Origin: Lachnospiraceae bacterium
GTDB lineage: Bacteria > Bacillota > Clostridia > Lachnospirales > Lachnospiraceae
NCBI GenBank assembly: GCA_900772685.1
Contig: CAAGRP010000307.1
Span: 1 to 36,784, forward strand
Reading direction: 5' to 3'
Length of the DNA: 36,784 bases
The notes under the pieces were generated by a model, which made no database searches, was not told the origin of the DNA, and saw nothing but the letters and a program-made list of their open reading frames with translations. Every line of letters starts with the position of its first letter. The first letter of the stretch is position 1. Made by a program: the position numbers and the translations under genes. Shown here one piece after another: positions 16,163 through 23,776 of this stretch.

Positions 16163-17410
16163 ATGGATAATCGTGAATGGTATCATGTAGATAATGTCGC
16201 AAATGTATTTCTCGCGACCGTAAATAAAAGGGATACACGTTCCCTGAGAATAAGCTGTACCTTAAAAGAACCGATCGTACCCGAGCTTCTTCAGGAGGCT
16301 CTTAACGAAACGATCATACAGCGTCCGCAGTTTCATGTACGCATACACAAAGGTTTTTTCTGGCATTACATAGAAGAGGCAAAGACCTCTCCTGTTGTTG
16401 TCCGCGAAAATAAGCGTGTATGCCCGCTGCTCTATGATCCCGGAAACAGGAAGCAGCTTCATTTTGAAGTCAGCTATTTTAATAACCGCATCAATTTTGA
16501 TATGTTCCATGCCTTAGGTGACGGAACCGGTGCGATCGAATTCACCAACATCCTGACCCTTAACTATCTCAAAAAGCTTCATCCGGAGCTTAAAAATGCG
16601 GTCATACATGCAGGTGCTTCGGCTGACGAGCTCTCACAGGACAGCTATAAGCAGTTTTTCGGAAATAATAAGGAATCTCCGAACAGCCGCAAACATGCCT
16701 ATCATCCGAGAGGTCTTAAGCTTCCCTATGACCAGCTCCAGTTTATCGAGGTTCAGATGCCTCTTAAAGCTGTCCTTAAAAGATCTAAAGAGCTTGGTGT
16801 AGGTCTTACCGGATACATTACCGCTGCGCTTACGCTTGCATTTATACAGGATATGCCTTCACTTGCTATAAATACACCGGTTACGATAAACCTTCCTGTA
16901 AACTTAAGGAACTATTATCCTTCCGATTCGATAAGGAACTTTTTTAATAACATAAGCCTTTCGCATGTGACGACCGGTACCGAGGATCTTGAATCGGTTG
17001 CAAAGGAAATGGATGCTCTTTTAAAGGAAAGCCTTTCACCCGAAAAGATAAAATCACATATGGATTATTATCTCGGGCTTCAAAAAAATGCGGCTGCACG
17101 TGCAATACCGCTTTTCCTGAAGTCTCCGGGGCTGAAATTTTTCGCAAAGCTTGATGACATGTATGCGTCGGCCGTAGTTTCGAATCTCGGAGTTATGAAG
17201 ATCCCGGATGAAGTGGCTAAGTATGTTGATTATTACAGTGCATACTGCAGCTCAAAGAATATATTTATCACCATGTTCAGCTACAAGGACCGGCTTACTC
17301 TCGGAATAACCAATCCGTTTGTAAATACGAGCGTTATCAAGGATTTTGTAAGACGCTTCTCAAACGATGGTATCCCTGTCCGAATTTATTCAACGGAGGT
17401 GATCCGATAA
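16163..17410 (+). CDS. Condensation-domain / alcohol-acetyltransferase-like protein
   Basis: 415 residues. It carries a CoA-dependent acyltransferase (condensation) fold signature HxxxDG as H116-ALG-D120-G121, in NFDMFHALGDGTGAIEF. The C-terminal half has the paired fold elements NTPVTINLPVNLRN and SNLGVMKIP. There is no carrier-protein or adenylation domain, so it is not part of an NRPS. Such stand-alone proteins are annotated as alcohol acetyltransferase-like, with unknown acyl acceptor. GAGGTG precedes the ATG. The stop overlaps the next start (TAATG), so it is tightly coupled to the DUF6320 gene, which suggests that it works at the membrane. Confidence 0.75.
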   Translation: MDNREWYHVDNVANVFLATVNKRDTRSLRISCTLKEPIVPELLQEALNETIIQRPQFHVRIHKGFFWHYIEEAKTSPVVVRENKRVCPLLYDPGNRKQLHFEVSYFNNRINFDMFHALGDGTGAIEFTNILTLNYLKKLHPELKNAVIHAGASADELSQDSYKQFFGNNKESPNSRKHAYHPRGLKLPYDQLQFIEVQMPLKAVLKRSKELGVGLTGYITAALTLAFIQDMPSLAINTPVTINLPVNLRNYYPSDSIRNFFNNISLSHVTTGTEDLESVAKEMDALLKESLSPEKIKSHMDYYLGLQKNAAARAIPLFLKSPGLKFFAKLDDMYASAVVSNLGVMKIPDEVAKYVDYYSAYCSSKNIFITMFSYKDRLTLGITNPFVNTSVIKDFVRRFSNDGIPVRIYSTEVIR

Positions 17411-18057
17411 TGAAATACTGTCCTTATTGTAAAATAGAAGTCGGCGGCGATCATGAAACATGCCCGCTCTGCCAGAATCAGCTCACCGGAACTCCGACAG
17501 AAAAATTCTGGCCTACCCCGAAGCCTCCGAGACAGAATTCAAAAGGCTATAAAGTCCAGCTGTTCATTGCATGGGCCGTTGCGATACTTATTTTCTTTTT
17601 CGACCTATGGGTGGATAAACAGCCGGGTATCTCGTGGAGCATTATCGCGATCATCTGGATTGCCGTTGCCGAATGGACCATACGCTCCGTTATGCTGATA
17701 CATCACAATGCCGCAGGGGTATTTACGCGTATCGCGCTTTCGGGGATCATAGTGCTTATCGTGAGCTCATTATGGTTTCCTATGCTGCTCGCGGTTATTC
17801 CTATACCGCTTATCTGTATCCTTGGCCTGAATTTCTTTATAACGCTTCTCGACAGGAACAATGACGGAATGATCAATTTTATAAGTGCCTTTGCAACCGG
17901 CCTTATCTCATGGATAGTTGTGATCGTATTTTTTAAAAGCGAGCTTACCGTTCTTTGGAAGGTATGTCTTATGGTAAGCTGTATCACGCTTGTCGGAACC
18001 CTTGTGTTCAAGGGAAAGACCTTATTCAGTGAAATGAAAAAGAGATTTTCTTTGTAA
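17410..18057 (+). CDS. Zinc-ribbon membrane protein, DUF6320 family
   Basis: 215 residues. An N-terminal zinc ribbon with C4, C7, C18 and C21 (CPYC...CPLC) is followed by a proline-rich linker (PTPKPPRQN) and about six membrane helices from residue 50 to 205. The set of features matches DUF6320 proteins, whose function is unknown. The start ATG shares one base with the stop of the condensation-domain gene. The pairing of the two suggests one enzyme system, with this protein as the membrane partner or chaperone; that is inference. Confidence 0.8.
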   Translation: MKYCPYCKIEVGGDHETCPLCQNQLTGTPTEKFWPTPKPPRQNSKGYKVQLFIAWAVAILIFFFDLWVDKQPGISWSIIAIIWIAVAEWTIRSVMLIHHNAAGVFTRIALSGIIVLIVSSLWFPMLLAVIPIPLICILGLNFFITLLDRNNDGMINFISAFATGLISWIVVIVFFKSELTVLWKVCLMVSCITLVGTLVFKGKTLFSEMKKRFSL

Positions 18058-18079
18058 GTCTTTTTGATGATGATAACGA

Positions 18080-18107
18080 GACCGTCGCGCAAATGCGGCG
18101 GTCTTTT
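18080..18107 (+). terminator. Rho-independent terminator after DUF6320 gene
   Basis: GACCGTCGC (18080-18088) pairs with GCGGCGGTC (18095-18103), followed by TTTT. The minus side has no U tract. Confidence 0.85.
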
Positions 18108-18160
18108 CATTGCCCGGAATCAAAACAAAAAAGAAGTGCTTTTTTATAATAGCAAATATA

Positions 18161-19123
18161 TCAGATAACATAAAACCACGTGTCGTCCTCGACCGGCTTT
18201 GCCTGGGTTATATCCGGCGACTGTCCCGGTCCCTTGAACTGAAGCTCCTGCTGTCTGATGCTTACTCTTGTATCAGACGGTATCGATTTTGTGATAAATG
18301 CGTTACTTCCTATTACGGAGCCCCTGCCGATAACAGTACTTCCTCCTAAGATAGAAGCACCGGCATATATCGTAACATCATCCTCTATCGTAGGATGCCT
18401 TCTCTTATTTCTAAGCTTCTGCCCTCCCTTTGTAGAAAGCGCTCCCAGAGTAACTCCCTGATATATCTTTACATTATTTCCTATGACCGTTGTTTCGCCC
18501 ACAACGATTCCTGTTCCGTGATCGATAAAGAAATGCCTTCCTATCGTGGCACCCGGATGTATATCTATTCCCGTAAGGCTATGTGCGTGCTCAGTCATTA
18601 TCCTTGGTATGAGCGGCACATTTAAAAGGAAAAGCTCATGTGCAAGCCTGTTTACGGTTATCGCGTAAAGTCCCGGATATGCAAGAATTACCTCTTCATA
18701 ATTCTTTGCTGCAGGGTCTCCGTCAAATGCAGCTTCAAGATCGGATTCCAGATAATCCCTTACCTCCGGTATCTTGTTCATAAAGGTATTTGTAATCTCA
18801 TACGCCTTTGACACAAGGTCCTCATGCGTTTTTATCTCCGGATCATCGGCAAACTTTCCGACTTTTATTATCTGCTTGTGAAGTCTGTATATAACATCTT
18901 CTATAAGCGTGGCGATATGATTGCCGCGGTTATAGCTCTTATACATCCTGTCCCCGAAATATCCCGGGTAAACTATCTTTATCAGATTATCGATTATCCC
19001 GATTATGACTTCCTTATTGGGCTGGTTAAACTGGTTATCGAACATGTCGATATTTCTGCCCTTTTCATAATCCCTTAAAATATTGTTTACGGTTCTTTCC
19101 GCATCTTCTATCGTATATGCCAT
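18161..19123 (-). CDS. epsC: Serine O-acetyltransferase (EpsC/CysE type)
   Basis: 320 residues from ATG 19123 (MAYTIEDAERTV), chosen because AGGTGG lies five bases upstream; ATGs at 19168 and 19234 lack a site. The N-terminal helical half is followed by a left-handed beta-helix of hexapeptide repeats (GIDIHPGATIGRHFFIDHG through IGRGSVIGSNAFI). The active-site segment is DHGTGIVVGETTVIG, and a lysine/arginine loop KGGQKLRNKRRHPTI follows. It makes O-acetylserine for cysteine synthesis. Cysteine synthase is not in the window. The length fits the longer EpsC class found in anaerobes. Confidence 0.93.
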   Translation of the reverse strand: MAYTIEDAERTVNNILRDYEKGRNIDMFDNQFNQPNKEVIIGIIDNLIKIVYPGYFGDRMYKSYNRGNHIATLIEDVIYRLHKQIIKVGKFADDPEIKTHEDLVSKAYEITNTFMNKIPEVRDYLESDLEAAFDGDPAAKNYEEVILAYPGLYAITVNRLAHELFLLNVPLIPRIMTEHAHSLTGIDIHPGATIGRHFFIDHGTGIVVGETTVIGNNVKIYQGVTLGALSTKGGQKLRNKRRHPTIEDDVTIYAGASILGGSTVIGRGSVIGSNAFITKSIPSDTRVSIRQQELQFKGPGQSPDITQAKPVEDDTWFYVI

Positions 19124-19175
19124 GACATCCACCTGATTTCTTATTATTTCGGAACTTAGCTTTAACATGATGTTT

Positions 19176-19236
19176 GGGTCAAAAGCTTTTGACCCTAGTA
19201 TCTTAGCATTATACAAAAAAAGACAATAATCCACAA
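19176..19236 (-). promoter_or_regulatory. Serine acetyltransferase promoter with 20-bp palindrome
   Basis: On the minus strand TTGTGG (19231-19236), 17 bp, TATAAT (19208-19213). Just downstream of the expected start is the perfect palindrome GGGTCAAAAGCTTTTGACCC (19176-19195). It could be an operator or a 5'-leader hairpin. Confidence 0.6.
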
Positions 19237-19370
19237 CATATATATGTTAAATTGTTCTTTTATGGTAATTATAGCTTTTTTGCGGGTTTTGAGGTTCTTT
19301 CTTTGCATAATTTGTTCTGTGCGATAATTAATCTGCATGAGAGATTTGCCAAAGATTATTCGATAGTAAC

Positions 19371-19410
19371 TTTCGTGGGTCTTTTTACAGTTTCGTGGGT
19401 CTTTTTACAG
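19371..19410 (+). repeat. Perfect tandem duplication of 20 bp
   Basis: TTTCGTGGGTCTTTTTACAG occurs twice back to back (19371-19390 and 19391-19410), just upstream of the riboflavin promoter. Each copy carries a TTTACA-like core resembling the -35 that follows. Confidence 0.95.
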
Positions 19411-19417
19411 TTTTTTC

Positions 19418-19446
19418 TTTACATAGGTTTTTATAGGGTGTATACT
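19418..19446 (+). promoter_or_regulatory. Promoter of the riboflavin operon
   Basis: TTTACA (19418-19423), 17 bp, TATACT (19441-19446). Expected start near 19453, a few bases before the FMN riboswitch. Confidence 0.75.
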
Positions 19447-19458
19447 CACAGCGTAAAA

Positions 19459-19567
19459 GATCTTCAGGGCGGGGCGAAATTCCCCACCGGCGGTAAAGCC
19501 CGCGAGCCTTCTGGCATGATTCGGTGTGATTCCGAAGCCGACAGTACAGTCTGGATGAAAGAAGATA
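19459..19567 (+). ncRNA. FMN riboswitch (RFN element)
   Basis: All conserved blocks are present in order. The P1 5' arm is GATCTTC, followed by AGGGCGGGGCGAAATTCCCC, ACCGGCGGTAAAGCCCGCGAGC, the P5/P6 part TTCGGTGTGATTCCGAAGCC, GACAGT...ACAGTC and TGGATGAAAGAAGAT closing P1. It binds flavin mononucleotide. With the terminator just downstream, it should stop transcription of the rib genes when FMN is high. Confidence 0.98.
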
Positions 19568-19583
19568 TAGGTTTGTTTTTTAT

Positions 19584-19612
19584 GCGCCCTGATCATTCCG
19601 GGTGCTTTTTTT
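19584..19612 (+). terminator. Riboswitch-controlled terminator
   Basis: GCGCCC (19584-19589) pairs with GGGTGC (19600-19605), followed by TTTTTTT. It lies between the RFN element and ribD, 31 bases before the ATG, as expected for an attenuator. Confidence 0.9.
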
Positions 19613-19642
19613 GTTTAAATTTCGAAGGGAGCTCTGATATTT

Positions 19643-20761
19643 ATGACAGATAAAGATTACATGCTTCATGCCATAGAGCTTGCCGGAAACGGCATCGGTG
19701 CTGTTGATCCGAACCCTCTTGTCGGTGCGGTCATTGTGAAGGACGGCCGTATAATAGGCGAAGGCTATCACGCAAGATACGGCGATCTCCATGCAGAGAG
19801 AAACGCCTTCAAAAATCTCACGGAAAGTGCCGAGGGTGCGACTATATATGTAACTCTTGAGCCATGCTGCCATCACGGCAAACAGCCTCCGTGTACGGAT
19901 GCCATCCTTGAAAATAAGATCGCAAAAGTCGTTATAGGATCAAGAGACCCCAATCCTCTCGTTTCGGGAAAAGGAGCTGCGATCCTCAGGGCGGCCGGAG
20001 TTGAAGTTGTAGAGGATTATATGAAAGAAGAATGTGACAAGCTGAATCCCGTTTTCTTTCATTATATAATGACAGGCACTCCGTATGTTGCAATGAAATA
20101 CGCAATGACAGCTGACGGAAAGATAGCCACCTGTACAGGCGAATCCAAATGGATCACCTCGGCAAAGGCAAGAGAATATGTTCAGGAAATGCGCATACAT
20201 TATACCGGGATCATGGCAGGTATCGGAACCGTGCTTGCGGACGATCCGATGCTTACCGTAAGGGTCGATGGCAAAAGAAGCCCTGTCCGCATAATATGTG
20301 ACAGCAGCCTGCGGATCCCTCTTGAGAGCAACATCGTAAAGACCTCGGATAAATACAAAACAATAGTCGCATGTGCACTGACAGAAGAAAAGCTTTCCTC
20401 TGACTGCCGGCTTTCTTCAAAAAAGGCAGCACTTGAGACGGCCGGTATAAACGTTCTTTCCGTACCGGACGAAAACGGAAAGGTCGATCTCAAAAAGCTT
20501 ATGGAAAAGCTTGGCAAAATGAAGATAAACGGCATTCTTTTAGAGGGCGGCGGAACCCTTGCATACAGTGCCGTCGAGAGCAATATAGTAAACGAATTAA
20601 ATGTTTTTATAGCGCCTAAGCTTTTCGGAGGCAGAGACAGCAAGACACCTGTTGAAGGCTGCGGAATCCCGCATCCCTCGGATGCGGTCATGCTGGACCT
20701 TTGCGACATCCGCCGCATAGGCGAAGATATTTTGTTAAATTACAGAGTTAAAGGAGCCTGA
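19643..20761 (+). CDS. ribD: Bifunctional diaminohydroxyphosphoribosylaminopyrimidine deaminase / reductase
   Basis: 372 residues. The N-terminal cytidine-deaminase-like domain has zinc ligands H50 (LHAERNA), C75 and C84 (EPCCHHGKQPPC). The C-terminal reductase domain begins near residue 147 (PYVAMKYAMTADGKIAT) and contains GILLEGGGTLAYSA. The protein carries out the second and third steps of riboflavin synthesis, turning the GTP cyclohydrolase II product into the ribitylaminouracil phosphate. GGGAG precedes the ATG. First gene of the FMN-riboswitch-controlled operon. Confidence 0.97.
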   Translation: MTDKDYMLHAIELAGNGIGAVDPNPLVGAVIVKDGRIIGEGYHARYGDLHAERNAFKNLTESAEGATIYVTLEPCCHHGKQPPCTDAILENKIAKVVIGSRDPNPLVSGKGAAILRAAGVEVVEDYMKEECDKLNPVFFHYIMTGTPYVAMKYAMTADGKIATCTGESKWITSAKAREYVQEMRIHYTGIMAGIGTVLADDPMLTVRVDGKRSPVRIICDSSLRIPLESNIVKTSDKYKTIVACALTEEKLSSDCRLSSKKAALETAGINVLSVPDENGKVDLKKLMEKLGKMKINGILLEGGGTLAYSAVESNIVNELNVFIAPKLFGGRDSKTPVEGCGIPHPSDAVMLDLCDIRRIGEDILLNYRVKGA

Positions 20762-20766
20762 TATAT

Positions 20767-21417
20767 ATGTTTACCGGAATAGTCGAGGAACTCGGTTCCA
20801 TCCGCTCATTATCCATCTCGGGAAGCAGCGGACGGATCTGCATAAACGCAGACAAGGTTCTTCAAAATACAAATATAGGCGACAGCATCGCAGTAAACGG
20901 TATCTGCCTCACGGTAGTAACGATGACACCCGACAGCTTTACTGCTGATGTAATGGCAGAAACGATAAGGCGCAGCAGTCTCGGAGGCTGCAAGCCCCAT
21001 GACAAAGTAAATCTCGAGAGGGCAATGGCTGCAGACGGAAGGTTCGGAGGTCATATAGTCGCAGGACATATCGACGGAACCGGCATCGTAAGCTCCGTTG
21101 TTAGGGAGGAAAATGCAATCTGGTATACGATAACCGCTTCTCCCGATATACTTCACTACGTGGTCGAAAAGGGCTCGATAGCCATAGACGGCATAAGTCT
21201 TACAGTAGCATATGTCGATGATTCCTGCTTTAAGGTCTCAGTCATACCTCACACCTGTGAAATGACTGTTCTTCCGTACCGCCGCGAAGGTGATACGGTA
21301 AATCTCGAAACCGATATAGTCGGAAAATATATCGAGAAGCTTTTAAAGCCTGCCGAAAGCAGCAATGCACCGGCATCGCGTTTAACTATGGATATGCTCC
21401 GCGAAAACGGATTTTAA
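20767..21417 (+). CDS. ribE: Riboflavin synthase alpha chain
   Basis: 216 residues with two lumazine-binding repeats. The first begins at the canonical MFTGIVEELG and includes GDSIAVNGICLTV. The second, from about residue 98, begins GHIVAGHIDGTG and includes KGSIAIDGISLTV. The enzyme dismutates two 6,7-dimethyl-8-ribityllumazine molecules to riboflavin. AAAGGAG precedes the ATG; it starts five bases after ribD. Confidence 0.97.
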   Translation: MFTGIVEELGSIRSLSISGSSGRICINADKVLQNTNIGDSIAVNGICLTVVTMTPDSFTADVMAETIRRSSLGGCKPHDKVNLERAMAADGRFGGHIVAGHIDGTGIVSSVVREENAIWYTITASPDILHYVVEKGSIAIDGISLTVAYVDDSCFKVSVIPHTCEMTVLPYRREGDTVNLETDIVGKYIEKLLKPAESSNAPASRLTMDMLRENGF

Positions 21418-21436
21418 TATGAAAGGAATGGATAAA

Positions 21437-22648
21437 ATGGAACCAAGATACAATACAGTAGAAGAAGCCATTGAAGATCTCAAAGCCGGAAAGATCATCC
21501 TTACAACAGATGATCCGGACAGAGAAAACGAAGGCGATATGATATGTGCAGCAGAATTCGCAACTCAGGAAAACCTGAACTTTATGGCGACTCATGCCAA
21601 GGGACTTATCTGCACTCCTATGTCGGCTGAGCTTGCCGCAAAGCTCGCGCTTCCGCAGATGGTATCCGAAAATACCGACAATCACTGCACAGCATTTACG
21701 GTATCTGTCGATCATATCGATACAACTACCGGTATCTCCGCAGCCGAGAGAGGCTATACAATGCGTAAGCTTGTAGAGGAAGGCACACTGCCGTCGGATC
21801 TTAGAAGACCGGGACATGTATTTCCTCTTGTTGCAAGACACGGCGGTGTTCTCACAAGGAACGGACACACAGAAGCTACAGTAGATCTTCTTCGTCTTGC
21901 CGGCTTAAAGCCTGCAGGTGTATGCTGCGAGATCATGCGTGATGACGGAACTATGATGCGTTCTCCCGAGATAATGGAGCTTGCTCATAAGTATGATCTC
22001 AAGTTCATCACCATAAAACAGCTTCAGGAGTACCTCGTTACACATGAAAAATATGTTTCACAGAAGGCATGCGCAGATCTCCCGACCGCATACGGCAACT
22101 TCAAGATCTACGGATATGTAAATGACATAACAGGCGAGCATCACGTAGCTCTCGTAAAGGGCGAGATCGGTGACGGCGAAGATATACTCTGCCGTGTACA
22201 CTCAGAATGTCTCACAGGCGACGTTTTCGGCTCGCTTCGCTGCGACTGCGGTCTCCAGCTCCAGAGAGCGATGCGTCAGGTAGATGCAGAGGGACGTGGA
22301 ATCATCCTCTATATGAGACAGGAGGGTCGTGGTATCGGTCTTATCAACAAGCTTAAAGCCTATGAGCTTCAGCAGCAGGGCTTTGACACCGTTGAGGCAA
22401 ATATCAAGCTCGGATTCGCTCCCGATCTTCGCGAATACTGGGTCGGCGCACAGATCTTAAGCGATCTCGGTGTTAAATCCTTAAGGCTCTTAACAAATAA
22501 CCCGGAAAAAGTTTACGGGTTAAAGGGCTTCGGTCTTGAGATCAAAAAACGCGTACCTATTGAAATAGAGCCACAGAAATACGACTCATTCTATATGAAG
22601 ACCAAACAGGATAAAATGGGCCATATATTTACTCAGATAAAAGTTTGA
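21437..22648 (+). CDS. ribBA: Bifunctional DHBP synthase / GTP cyclohydrolase II
   Basis: 403 residues. The N-terminal RibB half has DDPDRENEGD at 25-34 and the MRKLVEEGT...RPGHVFPL segment. The C-terminal RibA half has the zinc motif around HSECLTGDVFGSLRCDCG and the RQEGRGIGL loop. It supplies both riboflavin precursors, from ribulose 5-phosphate and from GTP. ATGs at 21419 and 21428 are in frame, but only ATG 21437 has the AAAGGA site at working distance, so I chose MEPRYNT. Confidence 0.96.
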   Translation: MEPRYNTVEEAIEDLKAGKIILTTDDPDRENEGDMICAAEFATQENLNFMATHAKGLICTPMSAELAAKLALPQMVSENTDNHCTAFTVSVDHIDTTTGISAAERGYTMRKLVEEGTLPSDLRRPGHVFPLVARHGGVLTRNGHTEATVDLLRLAGLKPAGVCCEIMRDDGTMMRSPEIMELAHKYDLKFITIKQLQEYLVTHEKYVSQKACADLPTAYGNFKIYGYVNDITGEHHVALVKGEIGDGEDILCRVHSECLTGDVFGSLRCDCGLQLQRAMRQVDAEGRGIILYMRQEGRGIGLINKLKAYELQQQGFDTVEANIKLGFAPDLREYWVGAQILSDLGVKSLRLLTNNPEKVYGLKGFGLEIKKRVPIEIEPQKYDSFYMKTKQDKMGHIFTQIKV

Positions 22649-22672
22649 TAATAACCGGGAGGATTTTATAAC

Positions 22673-23149
22673 ATGAACAACATTAATTTAGTAGAAGGAA
22701 AAGTAGTTGCACCTGCAGGAATGAAGGTTGGTATCGTTGCTTCAAGGTTCAACGAAATAATCGTAAATAAGCTGTTAGGCGGAGCGATCGACGGACTTGT
22801 TCGTCACGGTGTAGAGGAGGATAATATCACCGCTGCATGGGCTCCGGGCGCATTTGAGCTTCCGCTCATCGCTTCAAAGATGGCTCAGTCAAAAAAATAT
22901 GACGCCGTTATCTGCGTAGGTGCAGTCATAAGAGGAGATACATCCCATTATGATCTTGTATGCAACGAAGCAGCAAAGGGCATCGCACAGGTAAGCCTCT
23001 CCACAGGTGTTCCGATCTTATTCGGCATCGTGACGACCGAAAACATTGAACAGGCAATCGCACGTGCCGGAAGCAAGGCAGGCAACAAGGGTTATGATTG
23101 TGCTCTCTCTGCAATAGAGATGGTAAACCTCATTTCCCAGTTAGGTTAA
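22673..23149 (+). CDS. ribH: 6,7-dimethyl-8-ribityllumazine synthase
   Basis: 158 residues. Lumazine synthase landmarks are VGIVASRFNEIIVNKLLGGA, WAPGAFELPLIA, ICVGAVIRGDTSHYDLVCNEAAKGI, VPILFGIVTTENIEQA and RAGSKAGNKGYDCALSAIEM. It condenses the products of the RibBA and RibD routes and normally forms a hollow capsid-like or pentameric assembly. GGGAGGA precedes the ATG. Last gene of the operon, whose order matches ribDEAH in Bacillus. Confidence 0.97.
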   Translation: MNNINLVEGKVVAPAGMKVGIVASRFNEIIVNKLLGGAIDGLVRHGVEEDNITAAWAPGAFELPLIASKMAQSKKYDAVICVGAVIRGDTSHYDLVCNEAAKGIAQVSLSTGVPILFGIVTTENIEQAIARAGSKAGNKGYDCALSAIEMVNLISQLG

Positions 23150-23152
23150 CGG

Positions 23153-23185
23153 AAAAAAAGAGGCTGCACAGCGCAGTCTCTTTTT
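23153..23185 (+). terminator. Terminator of the riboflavin operon
   Basis: AAAAAGAG-G-CTGC and GCAG-T-CTCTTTTT pair around ACAGC, ending in a T run. It lies directly after the ribH stop and 18 bases before YgjV. Confidence 0.9.
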
Positions 23186-23203
23186 AATTTTAAGGTAATA
23201 AAC

Positions 23204-23716
23204 ATGGACTTCATAATCATAGGCAATATAATTTCATTTGTCGCTGCGGTATTTACAGCTCTTTCATCCTGGAGTCATTCGGTTAAAAAAGTATATCTTT
23301 ATCAGGCTGTTCAGTGTACCCTGCTTGCCATAGCATCAATCTTTTTCAGCTCATGGTCAGGCATAGCAACACTTGTACTCTGCACCGTGCGAAACCTCCT
23401 CAGTGCATACGGACTCCTCACAAAGAAGGTACTTGCAGTCATGCTTGTAATACTGGTCTTCATAGGGATCTTCACGAACAACAGAGGTGCCGTAGGCTGG
23501 ATAGTTGTAGCTGCTACGATGCTATACACCTTAGGAGCATGCTTCCTTCACACAGAGTATCTGATAAAGATAAATATCTTTATAAACATGGCTCTCTGGA
23601 TAATATATGATCTTCTGATCATGGACTATTCATCTTTTGCAATGGAATCCGTCATCCTGGTCATAACCTTCGTCGCTATAATTCGTGCGCGAAAATTCGT
23701 TCCCGAATCCAATTGA
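23204..23716 (+). CDS. YgjV-family inner membrane protein
   Basis: 170 residues, hydrophobic throughout, with about six short membrane helices. The N-terminus IGNIISFVAAVFTALSSWSH, the motif YQAVQCTLLAIASIFFSSWSG and the segment VLCTVRNLLSAYG match the YgjV (Imp-YgjV) family, whose function is unknown. No strong ribosome binding site is visible beyond a TAAGGTAATAA near the start. It sits between the riboflavin terminator and the pyrophosphatase promoter, so it may be transcribed by read-through. Confidence 0.8.
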   Translation: MDFIIIGNIISFVAAVFTALSSWSHSVKKVYLYQAVQCTLLAIASIFFSSWSGIATLVLCTVRNLLSAYGLLTKKVLAVMLVILVFIGIFTNNRGAVGWIVVAATMLYTLGACFLHTEYLIKINIFINMALWIIYDLLIMDYSSFAMESVILVITFVAIIRARKFVPESN

Positions 23717-23740
23717 CATATTTATATTATATGTTACAAT
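23713..23740 (+). promoter_or_regulatory. Promoter of the pyrophosphatase gene
   Basis: TTGACA (23713-23718), 16 bp, TACAAT (23735-23740) with a TGT extension (23732-23734). The -35 overlaps the YgjV stop codon. Confidence 0.7.
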
Positions 23741-23776
23741 ACAGAAGAATTTGTTTTTTATATATGGAGATGACTT

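Noticed and set aside
19252..19653. 133-codon plus-strand ORF upstream of ribD
   Set aside because: It runs through the promoter, the FMN riboswitch and its terminator, so it cannot be a gene.
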